DNA of 64,000 nucleotides, from positions 1,487,001-1,551,000 of the forward strand of contig NZ_CP040518.1 of NCBI RefSeq assembly GCF_005848555.1. Direction: 5' to 3'. Below the pieces are notes generated by a model. The model was not told where the DNA came from, did no database searches, and worked only from the letters and a program-made list of their open reading frames with translations. How positions within the stretch are numbered: the stretch's first letter is position 1; each line of letters starts with the position of its first letter. Of this stretch, positions 9,677-18,638 are shown piece after piece. This DNA is from Blautia sp. SC05B48. GTDB taxonomy: Bacteria; Bacillota; Clostridia; Lachnospirales; Lachnospiraceae. The translations under genes were made by a program, and so were the position numbers.

Positions 9677-10684
9677 ATGGAGGATTACATTCAGTTTTCA
9701 GCAAAAACAAAGAATGAAGCTATCACAAAAGCGTGTCTTGAGCTTGGAACTTCCAGTGACCAGCTTGATATTCAGGTTATCAGTGAAGGCAGCTCCGGAT
9801 TCTTCGGAATCGGCAGCAAACCTGCCGTGATCAAAGTTCGCAGAATCGAGCCAGTTTCTGATATGCAGGAGATCGATGAACTGGTAGAGTCCGTGAAACT
9901 GGACGCTATCAAAGAAGAGAAGAAATTAGAAAAGCCTTTTACTCCGAATGTAAAGAAAGAATCTGCACCGAAAGCAGCTCCTGCAGAGGAGAAGAAGCCG
10001 GTGAAGAAAGAAGCTATACAGGTGGAGAAGGCATCCGAAGAAGCACCTGCAAAGGCAGCAGCACCAAAGGAAAGACCTGCAAGGGATTTCCAGGGCAAAG
10101 CAAAGCCTGCACGTGAGAAACAGCCAAGAGCTCCAAAGGAGCGTCAGCCGAAGGAAACACGTGAGAGAGCACTGAAGCAGGGCAGACCGGTAGAGATCCT
10201 CAGCGATCCGGAGAAGATCAGAGAGGTTGAGGAGAGAGCAGTCGTATTTCTTCGTGATGTATTCGGCTCCATGGATCTTGGAGAAGTGGAGATCACATCG
10301 AAATATAACACTGCAGACGGTTCTCTGGATGTGGATTTTGAAGGTGAGGATATGGGTATCCTCATCGGAAAAAGAGGCCAGACACTGGATTCTCTTCAGT
10401 ATCTGACAAGCCTTGTGGTAAACAAAGGCGAGTCTACCTACATTCGTGTAAAACTCGATACCGAGGACTACAGACGCCGTCGTAAGGAAACTCTGGAGAA
10501 CCTTGCAAGAGGAATCGCCTTCAAGGTAAAGAAAACCAGAAAACCGGTAGTTCTGGAACCGATGAATCCGTACGAAAGAAGGATCATCCATGCATCTCTG
10601 CAGGGCAACCGCTATGTAGAGACAGTCAGTGAGGGAGAAGAACCTTACAGACATGTAGTAGTAAAACTGAAACGCAATAATTGA
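9677..10684 (+). CDS. jag: RNA-binding protein Jag/KhpB
   Basis: RNA chaperone-like protein linked to cell elongation and division in Gram-positives. Domain order: Jag-N (1-56, ending FFGIGSKPAVIKV), a long Lys/Ala/Glu/Pro-rich linker (80-170), a KH domain with the GKRG loop at 231-234, and an R3H domain with the R...H pair in RRIIHASLQ at 301-309. The 335-residue length is usual for Clostridia. It ends the rpmH operon; a strong terminator follows. Confidence 0.93.
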   Translation: MEDYIQFSAKTKNEAITKACLELGTSSDQLDIQVISEGSSGFFGIGSKPAVIKVRRIEPVSDMQEIDELVESVKLDAIKEEKKLEKPFTPNVKKESAPKAAPAEEKKPVKKEAIQVEKASEEAPAKAAAPKERPARDFQGKAKPAREKQPRAPKERQPKETRERALKQGRPVEILSDPEKIREVEERAVVFLRDVFGSMDLGEVEITSKYNTADGSLDVDFEGEDMGILIGKRGQTLDSLQYLTSLVVNKGESTYIRVKLDTEDYRRRRKETLENLARGIAFKVKKTRKPVVLEPMNPYERRIIHASLQGNRYVETVSEGEEPYRHVVVKLKRNN

Positions 10685-10704
10685 TGATCCACCGGTAAAG
10701 CTGT

Positions 10705-10748
10705 AAGCCGTATCCCGGAGCGTAAGCTCCGAGGGTACGGCTTTTTTT
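10705..10748 (+). terminator. Rho-independent terminator after jag
   Basis: Stem AAGCCGTAxCCxGGAG with its complement GCTCCxxGGGTACGGCTT, then seven T. It ends the rpmH-jag operon. Confidence 0.9.
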
Positions 10749-10914
10749 AGCAGATATGCTCAGATGTGCAATTCATCTCACCACCTGAAGAGGTGGGAGA
10801 ATTCTTGCTACATTTGTTAAAAATTATCATTGCAATCTCCGCAACAATTCTTTATAATCATTGAAGAGCAAATAATAAAAGATATTTCTGCAGCGGAAAT
10901 CCGGAACGCAGAGA

Positions 10915-11080
10915 TTAGAGCGTGTTTGAAAAAGCATTCCCGCAATCTGCACGCCCCACTTTGCGGTATATTTTGCCCGAATTCAGTTGCCGTAGCCCGC
11001 TACGGCGCCTTCATCCGGACAAAATCTCCCACAAATTGTGACGCACATCTTGCAGAAAGCCTTTTTCAAACACGCTCTAG
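10915..11080. mobile_element. Fold-back MITE related to an IS5-type element
   Basis: Non-coding element of about 165 bp with near-perfect terminal inverted repeats (AGAGCGTGTTTGAAAAA at 10917 and its complement ending 11078) and further internal dyads, including GCCGTAGCccGCTACGGC. The outer sequence reads TTAG at the left and CTAG at the right, matching a YTAR-type target. The same 17-bp end occurs at 39362 beside a transposase fragment, so that element family could have moved it. Confidence 0.75.
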
Positions 11081-11140
11081 CATTATAAATATGGAAACTG
11101 ACAGAAGATGTTATTCTAGGTGAAAGCGTGAATAACACGT

Positions 11141-11290
11141 GTTTTTTGCGTGTAAAAAGCTTTTCCGGAGTAACATTTTTGCGTTTAAGCGTTTAACCGG
11201 ATGCTTTTATCTGCTGGACCAGGATAAACGGTATGGCAGCTATCAGCTGCAGTGTTATATAGCGGATGCTTTTATCCGTTTGATAAAGGA
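11141..11290 (+). promoter_or_regulatory. mnmE leader with hairpins
   Basis: The leader holds two copies of the 'CGGATgcttttAT(C)CG' hairpin word (about 11199 and 11263-11278), a motif also present in the repeat region at 29.09 kb. The mnmE ribosome site AAAGGAG (11285-11291) directly follows the second copy. Whether the hairpin influences mnmE translation is unknown. Confidence 0.4.
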
Positions 11291-11299
11291 GAATGAAAA

Positions 11300-12676
11300 A
11301 TGGAAGAGACAACGATTGCTGCGATTTCCACAGCCATGAGCGCATCGGGAATCGGGATCGTCAGGATCAGTGGCCCGGAGGCTTTTGAGATCGCATCCGG
11401 AGTATACCGTTCCAAGGGTGGAAAAAAATCTCTGAAAAACGTTCCAAGCCACACCATTCATTATGGATATATTTATGATAACGAAGAAATGGTAGACGAA
11501 GTGCTGGTCATGGCCATGCGTGGACCACGGACATACACAGGAGAAGATACCATAGAAATCGACTGCCACGGCGGCGTTTTAGCCATGAAAAAGGTACTTG
11601 AAACTGTGCTGAAAAACGGAGCCATTATTGCCGAGCCGGGAGAATTTACCAAGCGTGCATTTTTCAATGGAAGGATCGATCTTTCCCAGGCGGAGGCCGT
11701 TATGGATGTGATACAGTCCAAAAACGAGTACTCATTAAAGAATTCTGTAGGACAATTAAAAGGTTCAGTCCGAAAAACAGTACAGAATATCAGGGAAAAA
11801 CTACTGTACCATATAGCGTACATCGAATCGGCATTAGACGATCCGGAGCACTATGATCTGACAGGATATTCGGAAGAATTAGAACAGATCGTGGCAGAAG
11901 AAAAAGAAAAAATACAGAACCTGTTAAAAACAGCCGGGGACGGGAAGATCATACAGGAAGGTATCCGGACCGTGATCCTGGGAAAGCCGAACGCAGGGAA
12001 ATCTTCTCTGCTGAACCTGCTTCTGGGAGAAGACAGAGCCATCGTGACCGATATCGCAGGAACCACCAGAGATGTACTGGAAGAGTATATCAACCTGCAT
12101 GGGATCACATTAAAGATCGCTGACACAGCCGGAATCCGCCAGACAGAAGATATCGTAGAGAAAATCGGCGTATCCAAAGCCAAAGAAATGGCAGCAGACG
12201 CAGACCTGATCCTCTATGTCGTAGATTCCTCCGTGCCGTTGGATGAAAACGACGAAGAAATCATAAAAATTTTGCAAGAGAAAAAGACAATTGTCCTCTA
12301 CAGTAAGACAGACCTTGAATCTGCTATAGATATAGAGGATTTAAAGAGCAGAATAAACCAGCCGGTGATCCCAATCTCCGCAAAAGAAGAAACCGGGATC
12401 ACAGACCTGGAAGAAAAAATCCGGGAAATGTTCTTCAGTGGGGAGATTGACTTCAATGATGAAGTCTATATCACTAATGAACGCCACAGACAGGAGCTTT
12501 TAAAAGCGCAGGAAAGTCTTTCTCTGGTAGAAAATAGCATAGAAAGCGGAATGCCGGAGGATTTTTATTCCATAGACCTGACAGATGCATACGAAAGTCT
12601 GGGACGGATTCTGGGAGAATCACTTGGGGAAGACCTTGTTAATGAGATATTTTCTAAATTTTGTATGGGAAAATAA
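11300..12676 (+). CDS. mnmE: tRNA uridine-5-carboxymethylaminomethyl modification GTPase MnmE
   Basis: GTPase that acts with MnmG to modify U34 of certain tRNAs. The 458 residues show the N-terminal folate-binding domain (1-118), the helical domain, and an inserted G domain with G1 GKPNAGKSS (228-236), the DIAGTTRD switch and DTAG. The C-terminal motif CMGK, with the conserved cysteine needed by the enzyme, ends the protein. mnmG lies downstream but is separated by a 926-bp repeat-bearing spacer. Confidence 0.97.
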   Translation: MEETTIAAISTAMSASGIGIVRISGPEAFEIASGVYRSKGGKKSLKNVPSHTIHYGYIYDNEEMVDEVLVMAMRGPRTYTGEDTIEIDCHGGVLAMKKVLETVLKNGAIIAEPGEFTKRAFFNGRIDLSQAEAVMDVIQSKNEYSLKNSVGQLKGSVRKTVQNIREKLLYHIAYIESALDDPEHYDLTGYSEELEQIVAEEKEKIQNLLKTAGDGKIIQEGIRTVILGKPNAGKSSLLNLLLGEDRAIVTDIAGTTRDVLEEYINLHGITLKIADTAGIRQTEDIVEKIGVSKAKEMAADADLILYVVDSSVPLDENDEEIIKILQEKKTIVLYSKTDLESAIDIEDLKSRINQPVIPISAKEETGITDLEEKIREMFFSGEIDFNDEVYITNERHRQELLKAQESLSLVENSIESGMPEDFYSIDLTDAYESLGRILGESLGEDLVNEIFSKFCMGK

Positions 12677-12840
12677 TAAGCGCATAGGCTGCGGAGGCCC
12701 CGGCTGTATAGCCGCATAGACTGCGGAACTCTGGCCGTATATGGCACATGGATTGCGGAATTCCGGCCGTATAACCGCATGTATTGCGAAAGCTCGGTTG
12801 TGTATGCCACATGGACTGCGGAACCCCGCAGAGGGTAGGA
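12677..12840. repeat. Degenerate 31-32-bp tandem repeats after mnmE
   Basis: About five imperfect units reading roughly 'gccgcatagactgcggaact' plus 'ctggccgtat', with period 31-32 bp. They differ at many positions, so the array is old. No gene is seen. Confidence 0.7.
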
Positions 12841-12857
12841 TCACATTGGAATGTGAG

Positions 12858-12913
12858 AAAACCGCAAAGGGGCGCAAGGCCGCGCCCCTCTGCACACCCC
12901 TGGGCCTTTTTTT
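12858..12913 (+). terminator. Left arm of a long inverted pair; terminator-like
   Basis: Sequence AAAACCGCAAAGGGGC...GCCCCTCTGCACACCCC..GGGC followed by T8. It contains its own GC hairpin, and its reverse complement recurs almost exactly at 13425-13484. Confidence 0.75.
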
Positions 12914-13078
12914 ATATAGTGCGGCGGTTGAGGAATGCTGAAAGATACTAACTTATGTCTGTATGCTTCTGTATCGACAATTCAACACTGAGCCGAAATA
13001 TATCAAACGGAAGCAGGAATAACCCCGCAGATGTGCATCGCACATCGAGAACCTCGTTACAGTTCCATCACAACAATC

Positions 13079-13424
13079 GGCACAACGTTCCACATCCAAC
13101 ACCGAAGCATACAGACAAAGTCAACACCGCACCCCACACCACAACCCAAGAACTCAAAACTCCCTCGGCACAACGTTCCGCATCCAACACCGAAGCATAC
13201 AGACAAAAGTCAACACCGCACCCCACACCACAACCCAAGAACTCAAAACTCCCTCGGCACAACGTTCCACATCCAATACCGAAGCATACAGACAAAAGTC
13301 AACACCGTATCACACACCACAACCCAAGAACTCAAAACCCCTTCGGCACAACGTTCCACATCCAATACCGAAGCATACAGACAAAAGTCAACACCGTATC
13401 ACACACCACAACCCAAGAACTCTT
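13079..13424. repeat. 89-bp tandem repeat array between mnmE and mnmG
   Basis: Four units begin with CACAACGTTCC at 13081, 13169, 13258 and 13347; the period is 88-89 bp, and the array ends in a partial unit. Units are C/A-rich and nearly identical, with a few substitutions (ACACC/ATACC, CACCCC/TATCAC). The period is not a multiple of three and the open frames through it are low-complexity, so I treat it as non-coding. Confidence 0.85.
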
Positions 13425-13484
13425 AAAAAAAAGCCCGAGGGGTGTGCAGAGGGGCCGTGGCTTTACGGCCCCTTTGCGGTTTTT
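13425..13484 (+). terminator. Right arm of the inverted pair; strong terminator
   Basis: A8 GCCCG...AGGGGCCGTggctttACGGCCCCT then TTGCGGTTTTT. The inner hairpin is perfect. It is the inverted copy of 12858-12913, so the two arms bracket the tandem array. Confidence 0.8.
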
Positions 13485-13602
13485 CCACAGCTTCCCAAAG
13501 CAAAAAAACCAGGCCCTCTGCCAAGAAAATAAAAACAAAACCAAAACCCAATCACACAATAAACAAAGAAAAAAAATAAGAAAAAAATAAAGGAGAAAAA
13601 GC

Positions 13603-15489
13603 ATGAAAAATCTGGAACAGTTTTTCGACATCATAGTAGTAGGCGCCGGCCACGCAGGCTGCGAAGCATCACTGGCATGCGCCCGCTTAGGACTCAACAC
13701 AGTCATGTTCACAGTCAGCGTAGACAGCATCGCCCTTATGCCCTGCAATCCCAACGTAGGCGGCAGCTCCAAAGGGCATCTCGTCCGCGAGCTGGATGCT
13801 CTCGGTGGAGAAATGGGTAAAAATATAGACAAAACCTTCATCCAGTCCAAAATGCTCAACCAGTCCAAAGGCCCTGCAGTCCATTCCCTTCGTGCACAGG
13901 CCGATAAACAGGCCTACAGCACACAAATGAGAAAGACACTGGAAAATACAGAGAACTTAACCATCCGCCAGGGCGAAGTGACCGAGCTTCTGGTAGAAGA
14001 CGGGCACATCACCGGTGTAAAAACCTTCTCAGGAGCCACCTACCACGCAAAAGCTGTAGTCCTCTGTACAGGAACCTACCTCAAGGCCCGCTGCATTTAC
14101 GGTGACGTCAGCAACTATACGGGACCGAACGGCCTTCAGGCAGCCAATTACCTTACGGATTCCCTGAAAAAACTGGGGATCGAAATGTTCCGCTTCAAAA
14201 CAGGAACTCCGGCCAGAATCGCCGGAAACACCATTGATTATTCTAAGATGGAAGAGCAGTTCGGCGATGAAAGAGTCGTACCGTTCTCTTTTTCCACAGA
14301 CCCGGAAGCTGTACAGATCGAGCAGAAATCCTGCTGGCTGACCTATACAAATGAAAAAACACACGAGATCATCCGTGCAAATCTGGACAGATCCCCCCTT
14401 TATTCCGGAATGATCGAAGGAACCGGACCACGTTACTGTCCGTCCATTGAGGATAAAGTAGTTCGTTTTGCAGACAAAAAACGCCATCAGGTATTTATTG
14501 AACCGGAAGGTCTTTACACAAATGAAATGTACATCGGCGGAATGTCCAGCTCCCTGCCGGAGGATGTTCAGTACGAGATGTACCATTCTGTACCAGGTCT
14601 GGAGAATGCCAAGATTGTAAAAAATGCTTACGCTATTGAGTATGACTGCATCAATCCGCGCCAGCTTTATCCCACACTGGAATTCAAAAAGATCAAGGGC
14701 CTTTTCAGCGGCGGACAGTTTAACGGGAGCTCCGGATATGAGGAAGCAGCCGCTCAGGGCCTCATAGCGGGAATTAATGCGGCTATGGAGGTAAAAGGCC
14801 GGGAACAGCTGATTTTGGACCGCTCAGAGGCATATATCGGCGTTCTCATCGATGATCTGGTAACAAAGGAGAACCATGAGCCATATCGAATGATGACAAG
14901 CCGTGCTGAGTACCGTCTGCTTCTCCGACAGGACAACGCAGATCTCCGCCTTCGCAAAAAAGGCTGGGAGGTCGGCCTGATCGATGATGAGACATACCAT
15001 AAATTACAGGAAAAAGAGCGCCGGATCCAGGAAGAGATCGAGAGAGTGGAACATGCAACCGTAGGTGGTTCTGCAGAGGTACAGAGCCTTCTGGAATCTC
15101 TGAACAGTACCCTTCTGAAATCCGGAACCACCATTGCAGAGCTGATCCGTCGGCCGGAGCTTAACTATAAGGTGCTTGCACCTATCGATAAAGAAAGACC
15201 GGAGCTTCCGGAAGATGTATGTGAGCAGGTAGAGATCAACATCAAATATGATGGCTATATCCGCCGCCAGATGAAGCAGGTAGAGCAGTTTAAGAAACTG
15301 GAGCAGAAAAAGCTTCCGGAAGACATTGATTACGAAGATGTAGGAAGCCTCCGCATTGAGGCACGCCAGAAGCTGGAAGCCTACAGACCTGTGTCCATCG
15401 GCCAGGCGTCCCGTATCTCCGGTGTATCCCCGGCTGACATTTCCGTGCTTCTTGTATATCTGGAAAGCAGATCCGGACACAAATACTGA
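13603..15489 (+). CDS. mnmG: tRNA uridine-5-carboxymethylaminomethyl modification enzyme MnmG
   Basis: FAD-dependent partner of MnmE in wobble uridine modification. The FAD-binding motif GAGHAGCEA is at the N-terminus (around residue 14), followed by [14 protein letters not shown] and the GTYLKARC region. The C-terminal helical MnmE-binding part ends at residue 628, the normal length. The ATG at 13603 has AAAGGAG upstream. Confidence 0.97.
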   Translation: MKNLEQFFDIIVVGAGHAGCEASLACARLGLNTVMFTVSVDSIALMPCNPNVGGSSKGHLVRELDALGGEMGKNIDKTFIQSKMLNQSKGPAVHSLRAQADKQAYSTQMRKTLENTENLTIRQGEVTELLVEDGHITGVKTFSGATYHAKAVVLCTGTYLKARCIYGDVSNYTGPNGLQAANYLTDSLKKLGIEMFRFKTGTPARIAGNTIDYSKMEEQFGDERVVPFSFSTDPEAVQIEQKSCWLTYTNEKTHEIIRANLDRSPLYSGMIEGTGPRYCPSIEDKVVRFADKKRHQVFIEPEGLYTNEMYIGGMSSSLPEDVQYEMYHSVPGLENAKIVKNAYAIEYDCINPRQLYPTLEFKKIKGLFSGGQFNGSSGYEEAAAQGLIAGINAAMEVKGREQLILDRSEAYIGVLIDDLVTKENHEPYRMMTSRAEYRLLLRQDNADLRLRKKGWEVGLIDDETYHKLQEKERRIQEEIERVEHATVGGSAEVQSLLESLNSTLLKSGTTIAELIRRPELNYKVLAPIDKERPELPEDVCEQVEINIKYDGYIRRQMKQVEQFKKLEQKKLPEDIDYEDVGSLRIEARQKLEAYRPVSIGQASRISGVSPADISVLLVYLESRSGHKY

Positions 15490-15528
15490 TAATACAAAGA
15501 ATAACAGCAACTATTCAGAAGGCAGGCG

Positions 15529-15552
15529 TTTTGGCACGTTTTTTTGCCAAAA
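15529..15552 (+). terminator. Hairpin after mnmG
   Basis: TTTTGGCA...TGCCAAAA with a T-rich loop. The stem is weak, so it may pause rather than terminate transcription before rsmG. The remaining mnmG-rsmG spacer holds nothing else I can support. Confidence 0.4.
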
Positions 15553-15678
15553 TCCCGAGACATATAAGGCAAAATGATATCACCGAAGGTGATTTGGAAT
15601 GCATTTTGACTCGTAACTGTGAGGGTACTGAACAGTTATGAATAACAATAAAACACAGAAAATAAGAGAGGAAGCTGC

Positions 15679-16398
15679 ATGTACAATTTAGAAATCCTGG
15701 AAAAAGGCTGCGAGGAGCTTGGGATCACACTCAGTGACACGCAGAAAAACCAGTTTATCCGATTCTACGAATATCTTGTAGAAAAAAACAAAGTCATGAA
15801 CCTCACCGGTATCACAGAATTTGACGAGGTTCTCGTGAAACATTTCCTGGACAGCCTCTGCTGCGTCAAGGCTGTAGATATGAGCAATGTAAAAACCGTT
15901 ATGGACATCGGAACCGGTGCCGGATTCCCGGGTGTTCCCCTGAAGATCGCCTTCCCGGAAGTGGAAGCCTGCCTTCTGGACTCCCTCAATAAAAGAGTAA
16001 AATTCCTGGAAGAAACCTTTGCGCTCCTGGGCCTGGAGGGGATTTCCGCCATTCATGGAAGAGCCGAAGAATATGCAAAAAACAAAGCCTACAGAGAAAA
16101 ATATGATCTTTGCGTATCCAGAGCAGTATCCGGACTTGCAACCCTGTCTGAATATTGTCTCCCGTATGTAAAAGTCGGAGGGCTTTTTGTCTCCTATAAA
16201 TCCGGTTCTGTAAAGGAAGAAGCAGAAGCAGCAGAGAAAGCAGTAAAGATCCTTGGTGGAAAGATCAGGGATATTCAGTACTTTGACCTTCCGGGCTCCG
16301 AGATCGGCCGCTCCCTGGTCATTATCGAGAAGGTAAAGAACACCCCAGGCAAATATCCGAGAAAAGCCGGAACACCGCTCAGAGAGCCACTGGCATAA
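15679..16398 (+). CDS. rsmG: 16S rRNA (guanine527-N7)-methyltransferase RsmG
   Basis: SAM-dependent methylase of 16S rRNA G527. The 239 residues show the N-terminal helical cap, the SAM motif MDIGTGAGFPGVPLKI (about 75-90) and the downstream VSRAV motif. It follows mnmG as in most Firmicutes. The C-terminus has an extra basic tail (PGKYPRKAGTPLREPLA) seen in many Clostridia. A terminator follows directly. Confidence 0.96.
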   Translation: MYNLEILEKGCEELGITLSDTQKNQFIRFYEYLVEKNKVMNLTGITEFDEVLVKHFLDSLCCVKAVDMSNVKTVMDIGTGAGFPGVPLKIAFPEVEACLLDSLNKRVKFLEETFALLGLEGISAIHGRAEEYAKNKAYREKYDLCVSRAVSGLATLSEYCLPYVKVGGLFVSYKSGSVKEEAEAAEKAVKILGGKIRDIQYFDLPGSEIGRSLVIIEKVKNTPGKYPRKAGTPLREPLA

Positions 16399-16403
16399 GA
16401 TAC

Positions 16404-16448
16404 CTCCTGTCGAACAAAGTCAAAATCTGTCCGACAGGAGATTTTTTT
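16404..16448 (+). terminator. Rho-independent terminator after rsmG
   Basis: CTCCTGTCG stem, loop, CGACAGGAG, then a T-rich tail. It ends the mnmG-rsmG unit. Confidence 0.9.
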
Positions 16449-16488
16449 GTCCGGGAGTTTCACAAAATTATCACAAATTTATCCTACT

Positions 16489-16640
16489 TTTATCACAAAT
16501 TACTTTTACACTATAATCCGATAGAGATGCCCCTGGATTCCCCCATTCTCTGTTTCATCCGGGGGCATTTTCTATTGGTATTGAAAAGACGCCAGAGTCA
16601 AGGGCTTCAGTTTCAGGACCTTTTGCCTCTGGCATCTTAT
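16489..16640 (+). promoter_or_regulatory. Promoter and two-hairpin leader of the ABC operon
   Basis: A TATAAT at 16512-16517 is a likely -10 element (the -35 is poor). The leader then folds into a hairpin TGCCCCxGGAT...ATCCxGGGGGCA followed by TTTTCT (16527-16573), and a second hairpin GCCAGAG...CTCTGGC (16591-16633). The first resembles an attenuator. The ABC ATPase starts at 16701 after GGAGGAG. Confidence 0.5.
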
Positions 16641-16700
16641 AAAATGGGAAATCGATAATTAAAAAAAGTATTTCCCTGAGAATAAAAGGAGGAGAGTAAA

Positions 16701-17771
16701 GTGATCGAAGTAAGTAATCTGGTCAAAAAGTATGGTGATCATACTGCAGTTGACCATCTTTCCTTTCAGATCGAAAAGGGGAAAATTTACGGATTCCTGG
16801 GCCCCAACGGTGCAGGAAAATCAACAACTATGAACATGATCACAGGATACATTGCTTCCACAGAAGGAAAAGTGATGATCGATGGTCATGATATTCTGGA
16901 GGAACCGGAGGCAGCCAAGAAATGTATCGGCTATCTGCCGGAAATGCCGCCGCTCTATTTTGACATGACTGTTCTTGAGTACATGAAATTTGCGGCTGAT
17001 CTGAAAAAAATCCCAAGAAACCAAAAAGACAAGCAGATAAAAGAAGTCATGGATATGGTAAAGATCACAGACATGAAAGACCGTCTGATCAAAAACCTTT
17101 CCAAAGGTTATCGCCAGAGAGTGGGTCTTGCACAGGCGATCCTGGGATATCCTGAAGTGATCATCCTGGATGAGCCGACAGTAGGACTTGACCCGAAGCA
17201 GATCATCGAGATCCGTGACCTGATCAAAGGCCTGAAGCAGAAGCACACGGTTATCCTAAGCTCCCATATCCTTTCCGAGGTAAGAGCAGTGTGTGATTAT
17301 GTTCTGATCATTTCCCATGGAAAGCTGGTAGCCAGCGATACACCGGATAATCTGGAACGTCTGGCAGCAGGCTCCAACAGCCTCCTTATGAAGGTAAAAG
17401 GCGAGAAAGACACGATTCGAAAAGCTCTGGAAACGATCGAAGGCGTAACCGGGGTGGAAATGTCCTATGACAGCGATGAGAAATTGTGGAAAACAAAACT
17501 TTCCATTCAGGAAAATGTGGATATCCGTGAAAAAGTCTTCTACGCTATGGCAAAAGCGAACTGTCCGATCTACGAGATGCAGGTTAAGAGAGTTTCCCTT
17601 GAGGATGTATTCCTTGAACTTACCGAAGGAGAGAAAAAATCCGCCGGAAAACCGGAAAGCTCACAGTGGAAACCGGTAGAAGACAGATCATCGGAAGAAG
17701 AAAAAACTCAGGAAGAAAAAAACGGGGAACCAGAGAAGGCTTCTGATGAGAAAGAGGGGGATCAGTCATGA
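16701..17771 (+). CDS. ABC transporter ATP-binding protein, GldA-like
   Basis: Cytosolic ATPase of an ABC-2 exporter. Walker A GPNGAGKST (34-42), signature LSKGYRQRVGLAQ (133-145), Walker B VIILDEPT (153-160) and the following GLDP are all intact. The start is GTG. Beyond the NBD a C-terminal domain (230-310) and an acidic Lys/Glu tail (315-356) extend it. It overlaps the permease gene by 4 bp. The four-gene set (ATPase, permease, GldG-like, DUF4340) matches the gliding-type exporter module, whose cargo in Firmicutes is unknown. Confidence 0.92.
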   Translation: MIEVSNLVKKYGDHTAVDHLSFQIEKGKIYGFLGPNGAGKSTTMNMITGYIASTEGKVMIDGHDILEEPEAAKKCIGYLPEMPPLYFDMTVLEYMKFAADLKKIPRNQKDKQIKEVMDMVKITDMKDRLIKNLSKGYRQRVGLAQAILGYPEVIILDEPTVGLDPKQIIEIRDLIKGLKQKHTVILSSHILSEVRAVCDYVLIISHGKLVASDTPDNLERLAAGSNSLLMKVKGEKDTIRKALETIEGVTGVEMSYDSDEKLWKTKLSIQENVDIREKVFYAMAKANCPIYEMQVKRVSLEDVFLELTEGEKKSAGKPESSQWKPVEDRSSEEEKTQEEKNGEPEKASDEKEGDQS

Positions 17772-18631
17772 CAGCGATTTTTAAAAGAGAACTGAAAAGC
17801 TATCTGACCTCCATGGTTGGATATCTCTTCATATTTTTTGTCCTGGTGCTGACGGGAATTTATTTTTCCGCATATCAGCTTTCAGGCGGCTATTCAAAAT
17901 TTGAAACTACCTTAAGCGCACTGACCTTTGTGTTCCTGATCGGTGTGCCGATCCTTTCCATGCGTGTACTTGCAGAAGAGCGCAAGCAGAAAACGGATCA
18001 GCTTCTTCTGACCGCACCGGTATCTGTATGGGATATCGTATTTGGAAAATATCTTGCACTGGTAGCTGTGTTTGCCATTCCGGTCGTGATCATGTGCGTT
18101 TATCCTTTGATTATGAGTAAGTTCGGAACGATTTCCTATGCTTCCGCATACACCGGAATCCTGGGATTTTTCCTTCTGGGATGCGCGAATCTGGCGATCG
18201 GTGTATTTATGTCAGCACTTACAGAAAGCCAGGTAATTGCAGCAGTACTTACGTTTGTATTCCTGTTCGCCTTCTATATGATGAACGGAATTTCCTCATT
18301 CTTTTCACAGACCTCCATGTCAACCGCAGTGGCATTCGGACTTCTGATCGTGGCGATCGCGATCATCATTTATACTATGATCAAAAATGTCCTGATCTCT
18401 GTAGTGATCGGAGCTGTGGGAGAGATTGCCCTTGTGATCGTATACGTTGTAAAATCCAGTATTTTCCAGGGTGGTATCCAGAAGGTACTGAACGTATTTA
18501 ACCTGAGCGGACATTATGATAATTTTACAAACGGCGTGTTTGACGTGACAGGAATCGTTTATTTTATTTCTGTTATTGCGATCTGCCTGTTCCTTACCAT
18601 GCAGTCCATTCAGAAGAGACGCTGGAACTAG
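17768..18631 (+). CDS. ABC-2 type permease, GldF-like
   Basis: A 287-residue integral membrane protein with six hydrophobic segments, beginning MTAIFKRELKSYLTSMVGYLFIFF, the hallmark start of ABC-2 permeases. It overlaps the ATPase gene (ATGA) and ends seven bases before the GldG-like gene, so the operon is coupled. Confidence 0.9.
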   Translation: MTAIFKRELKSYLTSMVGYLFIFFVLVLTGIYFSAYQLSGGYSKFETTLSALTFVFLIGVPILSMRVLAEERKQKTDQLLLTAPVSVWDIVFGKYLALVAVFAIPVVIMCVYPLIMSKFGTISYASAYTGILGFFLLGCANLAIGVFMSALTESQVIAAVLTFVFLFAFYMMNGISSFFSQTSMSTAVAFGLLIVAIAIIIYTMIKNVLISVVIGAVGEIALVIVYVVKSSIFQGGIQKVLNVFNLSGHYDNFTNGVFDVTGIVYFISVIAICLFLTMQSIQKRRWN

Positions 18632-18638
18632 GGGGTGA

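Noticed and set aside
13079..13484. Interpretation of the 89-bp array as a CRISPR or a coding gene
   Set aside because: There are no unique spacers, the units are contiguous, and the period is not a multiple of three; the long open frames through it are low complexity.
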